NCBI RefSeq assembly: GCF_006517625.1
Contig: NZ_VHQI01000002.1
Location: 478,537-542,536, forward strand
From: Mixta tenebrionis
Lineage (GTDB): Bacteria > Pseudomonadota > Gammaproteobacteria > Enterobacterales > Enterobacteriaceae
Reading direction: 5' to 3'
DNA length: 64,000 nt
In this document: piece by piece, positions 28,129-39,400 of the stretch
Layout: each line of letters starts with the position of its first letter
Position numbering within the stretch: position 1 is the stretch's first letter
Program-made: the position numbers and the translations under genes
Notes under the pieces: model-generated
What the model was told of the DNA's origin: nothing
The model's database searches: none
Seen by the model: the letters and a program-made list of their open reading frames with translations, nothing else

Positions 28129-28158
28129 GAAAAAATAAAAGCTCCGCCGCAGCGGAGC
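28129..28158 (-). terminator. Rho-independent terminator of the secreted hypothetical gene
   Basis: On the minus strand: GCTCCGC-TGCG-GCGGAGC followed by TTTTATTTTTT. It starts 16 bp after the stop codon at 28175. Confidence 0.85.
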
Positions 28159-28174
28159 CTTGCATTGCTCTGGC

Positions 28175-28801
28175 TTACTTTCCTGGGAAAAGTTCACTCA
28201 TTTTCGCTTTGCAGTAGGTCATAAAAACATCTTCAGAGGCCTCAGGGTGAAGCTTTATGTCATCCACAACGTTTTTATCTGAGGTGATCTCTTTTAGCGT
28301 GTCCATAAAGATACCTTTCACCTGATCTTTCTGCGAAGAGGGCATTCTGGGATCGAGAGATTTAACTTTATCCAGCGCGTTATCCGCCGCTTTTTCCAGG
28401 GTTAAGCCAGACACTACCACATCCGTAATCATTTCCCATGACATGCCGCACATGTAAGAAGCCTGCTTACGCGTTAAGCCGATGGTTTCCAGCTCCTTTC
28501 CACCGCAGCCAGACTGGGTGAAAAATTTAATATCCTCCGGCAATTTATAGCTGCCATCAATAACATATTTTCCCGCTTTATAGGCGAACGGACGATAGCT
28601 GCTGTGATCGGCCGGCGAAAAAACTTCGCCGCAAATATAATCTTCTCCACGCCCGTTTTTTATATGCCTGAGCGCTTTAAACTGAACTTTAGCAGGCTCC
28701 GTCATCGTATTTTTTATACTCAGTTGAGCTACCTCAAAAGTATCGGTTTGCGCCAGCGCAGGAAGCGCCATAAAACAAAAGGCAAAAATATATTTCCTCA
28801 T
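28175..28801 (-). CDS. Secreted or periplasmic hypothetical protein
   Basis: Not recognised as a named family. It is 208 aa with a clear Sec signal peptide (MRKYIFAFCFMALPALA, cleavage before QTDTF). The mature part holds four cysteines (in EDYICGEVF, SGCGGKE, SYMCGMSW and MTYCKAK), compatible with two disulfides in the periplasm. The ATG has CAGGGAAATC upstream, and a good terminator follows, so it is a single-gene unit. It lies between the cas operon and padC; nothing in the context gives it a role. Confidence 0.75.
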   Translation of the reverse strand: MRKYIFAFCFMALPALAQTDTFEVAQLSIKNTMTEPAKVQFKALRHIKNGRGEDYICGEVFSPADHSSYRPFAYKAGKYVIDGSYKLPEDIKFFTQSGCGGKELETIGLTRKQASYMCGMSWEMITDVVVSGLTLEKAADNALDKVKSLDPRMPSSQKDQVKGIFMDTLKEITSDKNVVDDIKLHPEASEDVFMTYCKAKMSELFPGK

Positions 28802-29414
28802 GATTTCCCTGTCTCATTAGTATCCATTGCGGTAAAACTGCATGGCATAATAGCAAAGATAAACAGCCTGGCAATGCCCAAATAGCAGAGAAAAAGAGAG
28901 TGATATTATATTTGCTATTATGTTGCAGCCAATATATTAGCCTTTCTTTATTTAAATTACAGAAGGCGATAAACAGCGCTGACCGGGTTGTTCTCTTGCT
29001 GGCAGAGAGAGGCGAAGCCCGTTATGCTGGCAACGTCGCGGGTATAGCACCCGGTTCAGTAAACTATCAACCGCGCCCTGTCGTCGCCTTTTGCTAGATA
29101 TGTTAATTATTTAATTTCTAATTAACTCGCTGCCGCAGATAACGCGTCGGGCGATAGTAAAGCAACCTGCGCCGCGCGTTATGTTTATTCCTTTGCCAGG
29201 CAAAGCCGCACAGGTTTTATATCTGGCGCTGTCCGTGATACAGCGTTTGATTGGATATCGCTGTGACAAATTAATAAAAAATATTAATCCGCAGGATTTA
29301 TCAAACAAAGTTTTTTCTTTTGCATTCTTCAGGCGGGATGTTTGATATATGGCAATAGTCGTTAGGTTTACAGATCCGTGCTGAAGCGGTTGAGCTATAA
29401 TTAGCTTCCTAACT
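28802..29414. other. Gap between the secreted hypothetical and padC
   Basis: About 610 bp. No protein-coding gene is supported; ORFs here are short and without ribosome sites. It should contain promoters for both neighbours. No padR regulator gene is present. Confidence 0.6.
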
Positions 29415-29430
29415 AAGAGGAGTGAATTTT

Positions 29431-29940
29431 ATGAGCTTCGATAAACACGATCTGAGTGGTTTAGTCGGTAAACATCTGGTCTATACCTATGATAATGGCT
29501 GGAACTATGAAATTTACGTCAAAAACAGCCAGACGTTAGATTACCGTATTCATAGCGGCCTGGTTGGCAACCGCTGGGTTAAAGATCAGCACGTTTATCT
29601 GGCGCGCCTGGCAAGCGACGTTTACAAAATCTCCTGGACCGAGCCAACGGGTACGGATGTCAGCCTGAGCGTTAACCTTGCCGACAAAGTATTCCACGGC
29701 ACCATTTTCTTCCCGCGCTGGGTCATGAATAACCCGGAAAAAACCATCTGCTTCCAGAACGAGCACCTGGACGAAATGGCCAGCTATCGTGAAGCTGGTC
29801 CGGCCTATCCAACCGAAGTGATTGATGAATTCGCCACGCTGACTTTTATTCGCGACGTGGGTGAAAACGATGACAGCGTCATCAACTGCCCGGCCAGCGA
29901 ACTGCCTGATAATTTCCCGGAAAATTTAAAACAGGCGTGA
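29431..29940 (+). CDS. padC: Phenolic acid decarboxylase
   Basis: Cofactor-free decarboxylase converting ferulic, p-coumaric and caffeic acids into vinyl phenols, a detoxification step for plant phenolics. It is 169 aa from the ATG at 29431, which has AAGAGGAG at 8-bp spacing; a GTG three codons earlier lies too close to that site. The active-site residues Tyr18 and Tyr20 (LVYTYDNGWNYE), Arg48 and Glu71 keep the spacing known for the Bacillus/Lactobacillus enzymes (Tyr11, Tyr13, Arg41, Glu64). The usual partner padR is absent nearby. Confidence 0.95.
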   Translation: MSFDKHDLSGLVGKHLVYTYDNGWNYEIYVKNSQTLDYRIHSGLVGNRWVKDQHVYLARLASDVYKISWTEPTGTDVSLSVNLADKVFHGTIFFPRWVMNNPEKTICFQNEHLDEMASYREAGPAYPTEVIDEFATLTFIRDVGENDDSVINCPASELPDNFPENLKQA

Positions 29941-30318
29941 GCGCGTGCGGCTTCTGAGCCGGCAGGCGTTCAGTTTGATGTTTTTACGTGAGAGCCGCCG
30001 GTGCAAACAGGGGCGGTCTGGCGATAAGAAAGCCCGTCAGCCGGGCCGGCCCTTTTAACTGGCTTATTAGCGCCACCGGAGCTTTGAGCTTAGCCTGACG
30101 TAGTCAGGCGCAGGCTAATCACGGCGATAAAGGCGGCGGGCGGGATGTAAGCGGCGCTTTTATCACCGCCAGTAAAAACTCTGCTGCTAAACCCGGCCGT
30201 TTTTAACCGGCCGGATTTATTTTCGCGCTTGTTTAACGTTTCGCCTGGCGCCGCATCGCGATGGCGCGGGGAGAAACCGCAGCGGATGTTCTGCTGATGC
30301 TAAAGGTTGTTCCTCTTT
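29941..30318. other. Gap between padC and mgtA
   Basis: About 380 G+C-rich bases without a gene. It contains several inverted repeats, the clearest being CCGGCCG/CGGCCGG near 30186-30210, followed on the plus strand by ATTTATTTT. These are likely terminators between the convergent padC and mgtA. Confidence 0.6.
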
Positions 30319-33006
30319 TCAGAACCATTCGCCATAGCGACGAATATAGAGGGCTTTTACGCCCTGGCTCAGCAGGCAGTAGCCCAGCAGCGTGATAACC
30401 AGCCACGGGAAGTAGCTCAGCGGCAGCGCCTGCAGACCAAAAGTAGCCGCCAGCGGTGAAAAGGGCAGCGTAATGCCGATTATCACCACCGCCAGCGTCG
30501 CCAGCATTACCGGCAGGCTGGCGCAGGCCTGAACAAAGGGAATATGGCGGGTGCGCAACATATGCACTACCAGCGTCTGGGAAAGCAGACCTTCAACAAA
30601 CCAGCCGGACTGGAACAGCGCCTGATGCTCGCTGCCGTTAGCGCCGAAGACGTACCACATCAGCGCAAAGGTGGTGATATCAAAAATTGACGACAGCGGA
30701 CCCATCCACAGCATAAAGCGGCCGATATTGCGCGCATCCCATTTGCGCGGCTGCTGCAGAAAAGATTTATCCATCCGATCCCAGGGCAGAGCCAGCTGGG
30801 CTACATCGTAGATCAGGTTCTGCAACAGTAACTGGATAGCCAGCATCGGCAGGAACGGAATAAAGGCGCTGGCGACCAGCACGGAGAAAACATTGCCAAA
30901 GTTTGAGCTGGCGGTAATGTTCAGATATTTAATGATATTACCGAAGGTCTGCCGGCCAGCGATTACGCCCTGTTCCAGCACCAGCAGGCTTTTTTCCAGC
31001 AGAATAATACCGGCGGCCTGCCGGGCCATATCACTGGCGCCGTCGACGGAAATGCCAACGTCGGCGGCCCGCAGCGCGGCGGCATCGTTAACGCCGTCGC
31101 CAAGGAAGCCAACCGTATGGCCTTGCTGCTGCAGCAGCCCAACTATGCGCGCTTTTTGCGTCGGCGTCAGACGGGCAAACAGCGTATGCTGCGTCACGCG
31201 TTGCGCCAGCTGCGTATCGTCAAGCCGTTCAATTTCTTCGCCCAGCAAAGGCTCGCCCGCCGTCAGGCCGACATCGCGGCAAATTTTGCGGCTGATAGTT
31301 GGATTATCGCCGGTCAGCACCTTAATCTGCACGCCCTTCTGCTGTAGCGCCCTAATCGCCGCCGCCGCGCTCTCTTTCGCCGGATCGAGAAAGGTTAACA
31401 TGCCATACAGCGTTAATTCGCGTTCGTCTGCGAGAGTGAGCTGCTGATACCAGCCGGTAGCGTGGGTTTCCCGCTGGCCGATAAGCAGCACGCGGTAGCC
31501 TTCCTCGTTTAAGCTCGCGCTCTGCGCGCGCAGCCTGTTGCGCCACTCTTCATCCAGCCGCAGACGCTGGCCGTTGATGCAGAGATGGGTAGAAACCGCC
31601 AGCATCTCTTCCAGCGCGCCTTTACAGATTAAATGATGCTCGCCCCGTTCATCGGCGACCAACACCGAAAGACGGCGGCGTTCAAAATCAAACGGCAGCT
31701 CATCGATTTTTCGCCAGTGCTGCGGCAGCCCCTCGCAGCGCCGCGCAAACCGCAGTACCGCGCGATCCATCAGGTTTTTATGGCTGCTTTGATGCTTGCT
31801 GTTCAGCCAGGCCAGCGCCAGCACCGCATCGTCGCTGTTGCCCTGTAAATCAAGATGGCGGTCGAGCACGATACGATCTTCAGTTAGCGTCCCGGTTTTA
31901 TCGGTGCAGAGCAGGTCCATAGCGCCGAGATTCTGAATCGCTTCCAGACGCTTCACCACCACTTTGCGGCGCGCCATAGCTATAGCGCCTTTCGCCAGAT
32001 TGGTGCTAACGATCATCGGCAGCATTTCCGGCGTTAGCCCAACCGCGACCGCCAGCGCAAAGAGCGTGGCGTCAAGCCAGTCGCCTTTGCTAAAGCCGTT
32101 GAGCACCAGCACCACAGGCACCATCAGCGCCATAAATTTAATCAGCAGCCAGCTTACGCTGTTGACGCCGCGATCGAAGGCGGTGGCGGGGCGTTCGCCG
32201 ACCAGGCGGCGCGCCATTGAACCAAACCAGGTGCGATTGCCGGTGGCGACCACCACCGCGGTGGCGGCGCCGCTGACAACGTGCGTGCCCATCAGGCAAA
32301 CCGAGGCTGCGTTAAACAGCGCGCTTTCGTTAAACGGCTGCGTCTCTGCTGCTGCCGTAAGGCGATGGGATTTTTCTACCGGCAGCGCTTCGCCGGAAAG
32401 GGCGGACTGACTTATCAGCAGATCGCGCGTGGCGATCAGTTTGCTGTCAGCCGGAACGATATCGCCCGCCGCCAGCAGGATAATATCGCCCGGCACCAGC
32501 TCCTGCTGGGTCACCTCCGTTACTTCCGCTACGGCGTGGTTATTTGTTCGCCGCCGCACGCTGACGCGGGTGGTTACCAGCGCCCGCAGCGTATCCGCCG
32601 CTTTGTTATTGCGAAACTCCTGCCAGAAACGCAGCAGGGCGCTGAGCAGCACCATGGTCAGCATAATAGCGATACCGGTCAGATCGGTTTCCGCATTCTG
32701 ACGCAGCGGCAGCCAGTAGTCGGTAAAAAAGCTGATAGCGGAAAGCCCCAGCAGGACATAAATAAACGGATTATTAAACGCCAGCAGCAGCTGGCGGAGC
32801 GGATGCGGCGCCCGCTCAGTAGCGATCTGATTGGCGCCGTAGCGCGCCTGGCGTTCGGCAACCTGCTGGCAGGTTAAGCCGTTTTCATCGCTCTGCAGGC
32901 GCAGCAGCGTAGTTTCTGCGCTAACGCCGGCTTCATCGCCGATCGGCAGGCGTCGTTGGGCCGCAGCAGAGCGCTGACGCGCTGCCAGTTTGATGGTCTG
33001 AGTCAT
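30319..33006 (-). CDS. mgtA: Magnesium-transporting P-type ATPase
   Basis: P3B-type ATPase of the inner membrane that imports Mg2+. It is 895 aa. The phosphorylated Asp369 lies in CTDKTGTLTEDR; the actuator motif reads SALSGEALPVEKS, the hinge is FLGDGVNDAAALRAADVGIS, and TM4 carries GLTPEMLP. GGAG precedes the ATG. The gene has a long leader with an mgtL-like ORF, so control by Mg2+ and translation of that leader is expected as in Salmonella. It is monocistronic and convergent with padC. Confidence 0.96.
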   Translation of the reverse strand: MTQTIKLAARQRSAAAQRRLPIGDEAGVSAETTLLRLQSDENGLTCQQVAERQARYGANQIATERAPHPLRQLLLAFNNPFIYVLLGLSAISFFTDYWLPLRQNAETDLTGIAIMLTMVLLSALLRFWQEFRNNKAADTLRALVTTRVSVRRRTNNHAVAEVTEVTQQELVPGDIILLAAGDIVPADSKLIATRDLLISQSALSGEALPVEKSHRLTAAAETQPFNESALFNAASVCLMGTHVVSGAATAVVVATGNRTWFGSMARRLVGERPATAFDRGVNSVSWLLIKFMALMVPVVLVLNGFSKGDWLDATLFALAVAVGLTPEMLPMIVSTNLAKGAIAMARRKVVVKRLEAIQNLGAMDLLCTDKTGTLTEDRIVLDRHLDLQGNSDDAVLALAWLNSKHQSSHKNLMDRAVLRFARRCEGLPQHWRKIDELPFDFERRRLSVLVADERGEHHLICKGALEEMLAVSTHLCINGQRLRLDEEWRNRLRAQSASLNEEGYRVLLIGQRETHATGWYQQLTLADERELTLYGMLTFLDPAKESAAAAIRALQQKGVQIKVLTGDNPTISRKICRDVGLTAGEPLLGEEIERLDDTQLAQRVTQHTLFARLTPTQKARIVGLLQQQGHTVGFLGDGVNDAAALRAADVGISVDGASDMARQAAGIILLEKSLLVLEQGVIAGRQTFGNIIKYLNITASSNFGNVFSVLVASAFIPFLPMLAIQLLLQNLIYDVAQLALPWDRMDKSFLQQPRKWDARNIGRFMLWMGPLSSIFDITTFALMWYVFGANGSEHQALFQSGWFVEGLLSQTLVVHMLRTRHIPFVQACASLPVMLATLAVVIIGITLPFSPLAATFGLQALPLSYFPWLVITLLGYCLLSQGVKALYIRRYGEWF

Positions 33007-33424
33007 CTCAGTTACTCCAAATTATGCGCACCCCGATCCCTCTCAAAATGAGATCGCGGCAAAAATATAAGTTGGCGTTGCAGAGAAAGGGAGGAGGTTA
33101 CTCGGCTCCTGTGCAACGCGTTTTACGTTGCATACAAGGGGGTTCGTCCATGACGTCTCCTTAACCGCCGGCAGGCGATAACAGGTTTGGCGCCGCAAAA
33201 AAGCGGCACAGAGCGTAGCGTTAATAACGCGATAGTGACCTGGGCCGTTGACGGCCTGGGGGGAAAAGGGCGTGGCGATAGATTAGCATCGGGTTCATCT
33301 CTCACTGACAAAACACAGACGAACCGAAAGCTCGCTGTCTGCCGGTCGGCAAACCGCGGGGCTGGTCTGTTAGATCGAATAGGTAAGCACCAGTGGCTCC
33401 AGCAACTAAACGGCGCTAAGTATA
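33007..33424 (-). promoter_or_regulatory. mgtA long 5' leader and promoter
   Basis: The minus strand has a -10 TATACT (33419-33424) with a weak -35 TTTACC-type box at 33442-33447, placing the start about 400 nt upstream of mgtA. The leader contains the mgtL-like ORF and several inverted repeats (for example GGCCGTTGACGGCC near 33243). I could not find a clear PhoP box. Function as a Mg2+-responsive leader is inferred from E. coli and Salmonella. Confidence 0.5.
33098..33151 (-). CDS. mgtL: MgtL-like leader peptide (17 aa)
   Basis: ATG at 33151, stop TAA at 33098-33100, with AAGGAGA at 5-bp spacing. The peptide is MDEPPCMQRKTRCTGAE, 17 codons as in the known mgtL ORFs. It shares their acidic and proline-rich beginning (E. 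coli starts MEPDPTP, Salmonella MDPEPTP). Slow translation of such Asp/Glu/Pro codons in low Mg2+ is known to favour mgtA readthrough. The C-terminal half does not resemble the enteric peptides, so function is inferred from place, size and N-terminus. Confidence 0.6.
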   Translation of the reverse strand: MDEPPCMQRKTRCTGAE

Positions 33425-33743
33425 AAAATATTTACCGGCGCGGTAAATTTACAGCCTTAACCGCACTTCAACAGAAGCCGCATTTTTTTTCCTTAACAAA
33501 ACGGCACTGGCCATAAATTAATTTTATCGTTAATAAGATTAAAAAAATGCAGCAGCAGGCCTGGCGTAAGGGAACCGGCCTTAACAAATAATGTTGCTTT
33601 TTTGTAAACGGATTAACAAGTGCGGTAAATCCTGCTATGCTGGCCGACGCGAAACCGGTGCACCACCCTACATAAGCATCCCACAGATCGCCGTAAAAAA
33701 AGGTGGCCGGAAAGCCCTATACAATGAGAGCGAGGAGAACGTC

Positions 33744-36341
33744 GTGCTAGATGAATACCGTAAGCACGTTGCCGAGCGTGCAGCCCAGGGGATCGTTGCT
33801 AAACCTTTAGATGCATCCCAAATGGCCGCGCTGGTTGAACTGCTGAAAAACCCTCCTGCGGGTGAAGAAGAATTTCTGTCCGATCTGTTAATTAACCGCG
33901 TGCCGCCAGGCGTTGATGAAGCGGCCTATGTCAAAGCCGGTTTCCTGGCTGCTGTCGCCAAAGGCGAAACGACCTCTCCTCTGGTAACCCCTGAAAAAGC
34001 GATTGAACTGCTTGGCACTATGCAGGGCGGTTATAACATCTATCCGCTGATTGAGGCGCTGGATGATGAAAAGCTGGCGCCCATCGCCGCCAAAGCGCTG
34101 TCCAATACGCTGCTGATGTTCGATAACTTCTACGATGTGGAAGAGAAAGCCAAAGCGGGCAACCCGCACGCGCAGCAGGTAATGCACTCCTGGGCGAATG
34201 CCGAATGGTATCTGAACCGCCCGGAACTGGCGGAAAAGATCACCGTTACCGTGTTCAAGGTAACCGGCGAAACCAACACCGACGATCTTTCTCCGGCGCC
34301 GGACGCCTGGTCGCGTCCCGATATCCCGCTGCACGCGCTGGCGATGCTGAAAAACGCCCGTGAAGGCATAGTGCCGGATGAGCCGGGCGCCGTTGGTCCG
34401 ATTAAACAGATCGAAGCGCTGCAGGCGAAAGGCTATCCGCTGGCCTACGTCGGCGACGTCGTGGGCACCGGCTCTTCGCGTAAATCCGCCACCAACTCGG
34501 TGCTGTGGTTTATGGGCGACGATATCCCTTACGTGCCGAATAAAAAAGGCGGCGGCGTAGTGCTGGGCGGCAAAATCGCGCCAATCTTCTTCAACACCAT
34601 GGAAGATGCGGGCGCGCTGCCGATCGAGGTGGATGTTAATAACCTGAATATGGGCGATGTGATTGATATCTACCCGTACAAAGGCGAAGTGCGCAATCAC
34701 GCAACCGGCGAACTGCTGGCCAGCTTTGAGCTGAAAACCGACGTGCTGCTGGATGAAGTGCGCGCCGGCGGCCGTATCCCGCTGATTATCGGGCGCGGCC
34801 TGACCACCAAAGCGCGTGAGGCGCTGGGGCTGCCGCACAGCGAGGTATTCCGTCAGGCGAAAGATGTGGCGCAGAGCACGCGCGGCTTCTCGCTGGCGCA
34901 GAAAATGGTGGGCCGCGCCTGTGGCGTGGACGGCATCCGTCCGGGCCAGTATTGCGAACCGAAAATGACCTCGGTCGGCTCGCAGGACACTACCGGGCCG
35001 ATGACGCGTGATGAGCTGAAAGATCTGGCCTGCCTCGGCTTCTCCGCCGATCTGGTGATGCAGTCGTTCTGCCATACCGCGGCCTATCCGAAGCCGGTTG
35101 ACGTGCAGACCCATCACACGCTGCCTGACTTTATTATGAACCGCGGCGGCGTTTCGCTGCGTCCGGGCGACGGCATTATCCACAGCTGGCTGAACCGTAT
35201 GCTGCTGCCGGATACCGTCGGCACCGGCGGCGATTCCCATACCCGTTTCCCGATCGGCATTTCGTTCCCGGCGGGTTCCGGCCTGGTAGCCTTTGCCGCC
35301 GCCACCGGCGTTATGCCGCTGGATATGCCGGAATCGGTGCTGGTGCGCTTTAAAGGCAAAATGCAGCCGGGCATCACCCTGCGCGATCTGGTGCACGCTA
35401 TCCCGCTGTACGCCATCAAACAGGGCCTGCTGACCGTCGAGAAGAAAGGAAAGAAAAACATCTTCTCCGGCCGCATTCTGGAGATTGAAGGCCTGCCGGA
35501 GCTGAAAGTTGAGCAGGCGTTCGAACTTTCTGACGCCTCGGCGGAGCGTTCAGCCGCCGGTTGTACCATCAAGCTGGATAAGGCGCCGATTATTGAGTAT
35601 CTCAACTCCAATATCGTGCTGCTGAAATGGATGATTGCCGAAGGCTACGGCGATCGCCGCACGCTGGAGCGCCGTATTCAGGGCATGGAAAAATGGCTGG
35701 CCGATCCGCAGCTGCTGGAAGGCGATGCCGATGCGGAGTATGCCGCGGTCATCGAAATCGATCTGGCTGAGATTAACGAGCCGATTCTGTGCGCGCCGAA
35801 CGACCCGGACGATGCGCGTCTGCTCTCCGAGGTACAGAACGAGAAGATCGATGAGGTGTTTATCGGTTCCTGTATGACCAACATCGGCCACTTCCGCGCG
35901 GCGGGCAAGCTGCTGGACAGCCATAAAGGCCAGCTGCCGACGCGCCTGTGGGTAGCGCCGCCGACCAAGATGGATGCGGCGCAGCTGACCGAAGAGGGTT
36001 ATTACAGCGTATTCGGTAAAAGCGGGGCGCGTATTGAGATCCCCGGCTGCTCGCTCTGCATGGGTAACCAGGCGCGCGTGGCCGATGGCGCTACCGTGGT
36101 TTCTACCTCGACGCGTAACTTCCCGAACCGCCTCGGCACCGGCGCGAACGTCTATCTGGCTTCTGCGGAGCTGGCGGCGGTAGCCGCGCTGCTGGGCCGT
36201 CTGCCGACGCCGGACGAGTATCAGCAGTTTATGGCGCAGGTGGATAAGAGCGCGGTAGATACCTATCGCTATCTGAACTTCAACCAGCTGGCTCAGTACA
36301 CCGAGAAAGCGAAAGAGGTGATTTTCCAGACGGCGGTATAA
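33744..36341 (+). CDS. acnB: Aconitate hydratase B
   Basis: [4Fe-4S] aconitase of the TCA and methylcitrate cycles. The GTG at 33744 with GAGGAG 6 bp upstream gives exactly the 865-aa E. coli length and start ([14 protein letters not shown]). Cluster cysteines are in [11 protein letters not shown] and in [10 protein letters not shown] near the C-terminus (about 710, 769, 772). In E. coli AcnB is also an mRNA-binding protein when iron is low. An upstream frame extends to 33591 but contains no family sequence. Confidence 0.97.
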   Translation: MLDEYRKHVAERAAQGIVAKPLDASQMAALVELLKNPPAGEEEFLSDLLINRVPPGVDEAAYVKAGFLAAVAKGETTSPLVTPEKAIELLGTMQGGYNIYPLIEALDDEKLAPIAAKALSNTLLMFDNFYDVEEKAKAGNPHAQQVMHSWANAEWYLNRPELAEKITVTVFKVTGETNTDDLSPAPDAWSRPDIPLHALAMLKNAREGIVPDEPGAVGPIKQIEALQAKGYPLAYVGDVVGTGSSRKSATNSVLWFMGDDIPYVPNKKGGGVVLGGKIAPIFFNTMEDAGALPIEVDVNNLNMGDVIDIYPYKGEVRNHATGELLASFELKTDVLLDEVRAGGRIPLIIGRGLTTKAREALGLPHSEVFRQAKDVAQSTRGFSLAQKMVGRACGVDGIRPGQYCEPKMTSVGSQDTTGPMTRDELKDLACLGFSADLVMQSFCHTAAYPKPVDVQTHHTLPDFIMNRGGVSLRPGDGIIHSWLNRMLLPDTVGTGGDSHTRFPIGISFPAGSGLVAFAAATGVMPLDMPESVLVRFKGKMQPGITLRDLVHAIPLYAIKQGLLTVEKKGKKNIFSGRILEIEGLPELKVEQAFELSDASAERSAAGCTIKLDKAPIIEYLNSNIVLLKWMIAEGYGDRRTLERRIQGMEKWLADPQLLEGDADAEYAAVIEIDLAEINEPILCAPNDPDDARLLSEVQNEKIDEVFIGSCMTNIGHFRAAGKLLDSHKGQLPTRLWVAPPTKMDAAQLTEEGYYSVFGKSGARIEIPGCSLCMGNQARVADGATVVSTSTRNFPNRLGTGANVYLASAELAAVAALLGRLPTPDEYQQFMAQVDKSAVDTYRYLNFNQLAQYTEKAKEVIFQTAV

Positions 36342-36369
36342 GCCTCGTTGGGTTAATCATGGCGATCAA

Positions 36370-36396
36370 GGCGGAACTTTGGTTCCGCCTTTTTTT
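36370..36396 (+). terminator. Rho-independent terminator after acnB
   Basis: GGCGGAAC-TTTG-GTTCCGCC followed by seven T. It also ends 14 bp before the 3' end of the convergent autotransporter gene. Confidence 0.92.
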
Positions 36397-36410
36397 CAGC
36401 AGTTCGAGCC

Positions 36411-39400
36411 TCAGAATGTGACATTTACCCCGCCGATAATGCCCCAGTCATCCACGCCTTCCCGGCTCAGGCGGCGCTGATGCTGCAGCTTGCTGGTAAC
36501 CTCCAGATTTTCTTTCAGACGCAGGCCGATATCGGTGCTGATCTGCAGGCTGTCGCCGCCCTGGCCGGAAGCGAAGACCGCGGGCTGTACGCCATCGCTG
36601 ATAATGGTTTCACTGGCGTGACCAGGACGGTGTATCAGGCGCAGATCGCTGCCCAGCCGCAGCTGACCGCGCTGGGCGAAATCGAACTGATAGTGATATT
36701 TCATGCCGGTAAAGAACTGCGGCGTGCTGTGCATTTTCCACGACACTTTCGCCTCATCGCTGTCGGTAAAGCTGTTCAGAGAGAGACGCTGATAGAGCAT
36801 GCCCGCCAGCGGCGTCAGCTGATGCGGCCCCGACTGCCAGGTTTTTCCCGCTTCCAGGCCAAGATGCCAGCCGTTAGCCCTGGGTGAAGCCGTCTTGCCG
36901 CGCAGCGTGGTGGAGACGGAGCCGTGATAGCGGTGATAGCCAAGCGGCAGCGACAGGCTGTAGCCCTCCTCATTTTTCCAGCTCAGCAGGCCGTTTACCG
37001 ACAGGGTATCAAACTGCCCCTGGCTGCTGCCGTCACGCGCGCGCGGCGTTAGCTTCAGCTGGCCTTTCGCCACGCCGAGGCTCACGGCGGCGCTTTGCTG
37101 CGCATCATCGACAAGCTGCCAGCTGGCGCCCATCAGCCAGCCGTTATAGCGGCTGTCAAAATCATATCCGTAATTGCTGAAGTTGCCCGGCGAATGATAG
37201 TCATCGCTGCCCTTATAGCCGGAAAGGAAGAAGCCGGAGGCGCTGGACGCCACGCTGGAGGACATCAGGCTCTGTATATTTTCGGCATAGCGCAGAAACG
37301 CCGTGGGCATAGAGATGTAGGCGGGCACCTGCGGGATCACCGCCGGGCGGATATGTTCGCCGGAGGAGGGCGGCGCTGGCCTGTTATTATCTCCCGGCGC
37401 CGGCTGCTCCTCTCCGGCGGGGCGATCGCCCGGCTGCGGCTCTTCCTCTGCCGATGGCGTGCGGTTGTCGTTCTCCGCCAGCATGATGTTTTGCAGGCGA
37501 TAATCCCAGTACTGATTGCCGTTTCCCGCCACCAGGCGTTCGTCGCCGCTCGCTTTGCCGGGGGCGAAGGCGTACAGACCCCATGCCCAGGCGCCGCGGG
37601 CGACGTAGTCTCCGGCCAGCTTAAAGCTGTCGGCGCTGGCCTTGCCGCCGACCTGAATCACCGATACGCCTTCCCGGTTGCCGGCGATGCCGTCGGCGTT
37701 GCTGTCGCTGTTCGTCCACGCGGCTTTGGCGTTCACGCTGACCAGAATGGGCGCGTTCTGTTCGCTCTGCAAATCGCCGTTAATTAACAGGCGATCGGTG
37801 GCGGTGGCGCTGAAAGCGGAGTCGAGCTGCAGGCCGTTGTCGGAGCCGGCGCTCAGCCGATCGATGCGCAGCGTGGACCACCCTTCAGGCGTATCGCTCT
37901 TGCCTGGCAGCAGCCATGCCCCTTTGCCCGTTACCAGCGCGCTCAGCTGACCGCTGCCGGAAAGCTGCGTGCCGTCGGCCATCCATAATGTCGGCGCGAT
38001 GCGCCCGTTTACTTCCAGTTCGCCCGCTTCCAGCGCGACGCCGCCCCCGGCGTTGACGTCGCCGTTAAGGATCAGCAGGCCGTCGCCGGTTTTTTTCAGG
38101 CGGCCCTTGCCGTTAACCGCGGCATCAATACGCGAGGCCATTGCGCCCTGCGTACTGACGCGCTGGGCGATATCGGCGTGCAGCACAGCGCTCTCGTCAG
38201 CCAGTTCGACCTCGCCCGCCAGCGAAGCGTGGCCTTGTAGTGTCAGCGTGGCGTCGCGCTCCAGCCTGGCGCTGGTGGTCAGGTGGCCATGCTCGCCCAC
38301 CGTCAGAGCGGCGCCCGTCGCCACCGACAGCGAACCTGTCTGATACTCTTTATCATCCCAGTCGTTGCTGTAGTAAACCTTGCCGGCATGCAGCACCTGC
38401 TGACCGCCAAGCTGTAGCGTGCCCCGGTCGACGGCAAGATCGTTCAGCACCGCGCCGCCTGCCAGCGTCAGGCTGTCGCTGGCCTTTTGCGGCTGATAGC
38501 GCAGGTTGAGCTGGCCGCTGCTCTCCTTTGCGCCCAGCTGACCAAGAAAGGTCTGCTGGCGCCCGGTTAGCGTCAGCAGCGCCGCCTGGCTGGCGTTATG
38601 GTTAACGATGCGCGCGCCGTCATCGTTGTGTTTGATCTCGCTGAAGCTCAGCGCATTGCCGTTAAGATCGAGCGTGCCGCCGCGGTAGCCGAAGCGAATC
38701 TTATCGCTGCCGATCTGATCGGCGCTGTTCAGCACGACGGTGCCGCGCCCGCTGACCAGCGTAACGGTGGAAAAGGCCTGCTTGTTGCCTGCGCCATCCG
38801 CCTGCTGATCGAGAATAACCGTGCCGTCGCCGATGTTTAATGCGCCGGCGTTAACCCCGCTGGCGTTAATATGCAGCGTACCGGCGCCGATTTTATGCAG
38901 GGCATCGTCTTTCAGGCCGTTAACCTGCCAGCGTACGGTGCGATCTTTATCCACCTCCACGCCGCCGCCAACCCAGGTGGCATTCTCGCCGGCAGCGCTG
39001 CGCAGCAGATAATCGGCGGAGAACTGCAGCTTGCCTGCGCCCATATTTACGGCGCGATCGAGCACAATGGTGCCGCCGTCGCCGTTAAAACGCAGATCTT
39101 TGGTCGCGTCCAGCTCCTCGTTGCTGGCTGCCGCAGGCGCCCGGCCGGCATAGTTTTCATCCAGACCGTGCCACTGCCAGACGTTGTTCCCCTGGGTAAT
39201 GGCGCCGCTGTTCCAGCGGATCTCCCCGCCCTGAGCATGATCCTTTATGTCGGGATCGCTGTTGGCGGCGATAACGCTGTTAATCCATGAATCTTTTATC
39301 ATCGCGGCGTTAAAAGCGCGCCCGTACAGGCCTTTACCGTTAGTCGAAACGTGTATCCCCACCAGCTTCCACTGTTTGTCCTGGCTGTCGTAGGCAAATA

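Noticed and set aside
33123-33311. 62-codon minus-strand ORF in the mgtA leader as an alternative mgtL
   Set aside because: Starts at TTG without a ribosome site; the 17-codon ORF at 33098-33151 has a strong one and the right size.
33425-33480. PhoP box upstream of mgtA
   Set aside because: TGTAAA and GGTAAA half-sites are present but 17 bp apart, not the 11 bp needed.
33888-35396. 502-codon minus-strand ORF opposite acnB
   Set aside because: Antisense frame of a highly conserved gene in GC-rich DNA; no start context and His/Arg/Gln-rich composition typical of shadows.
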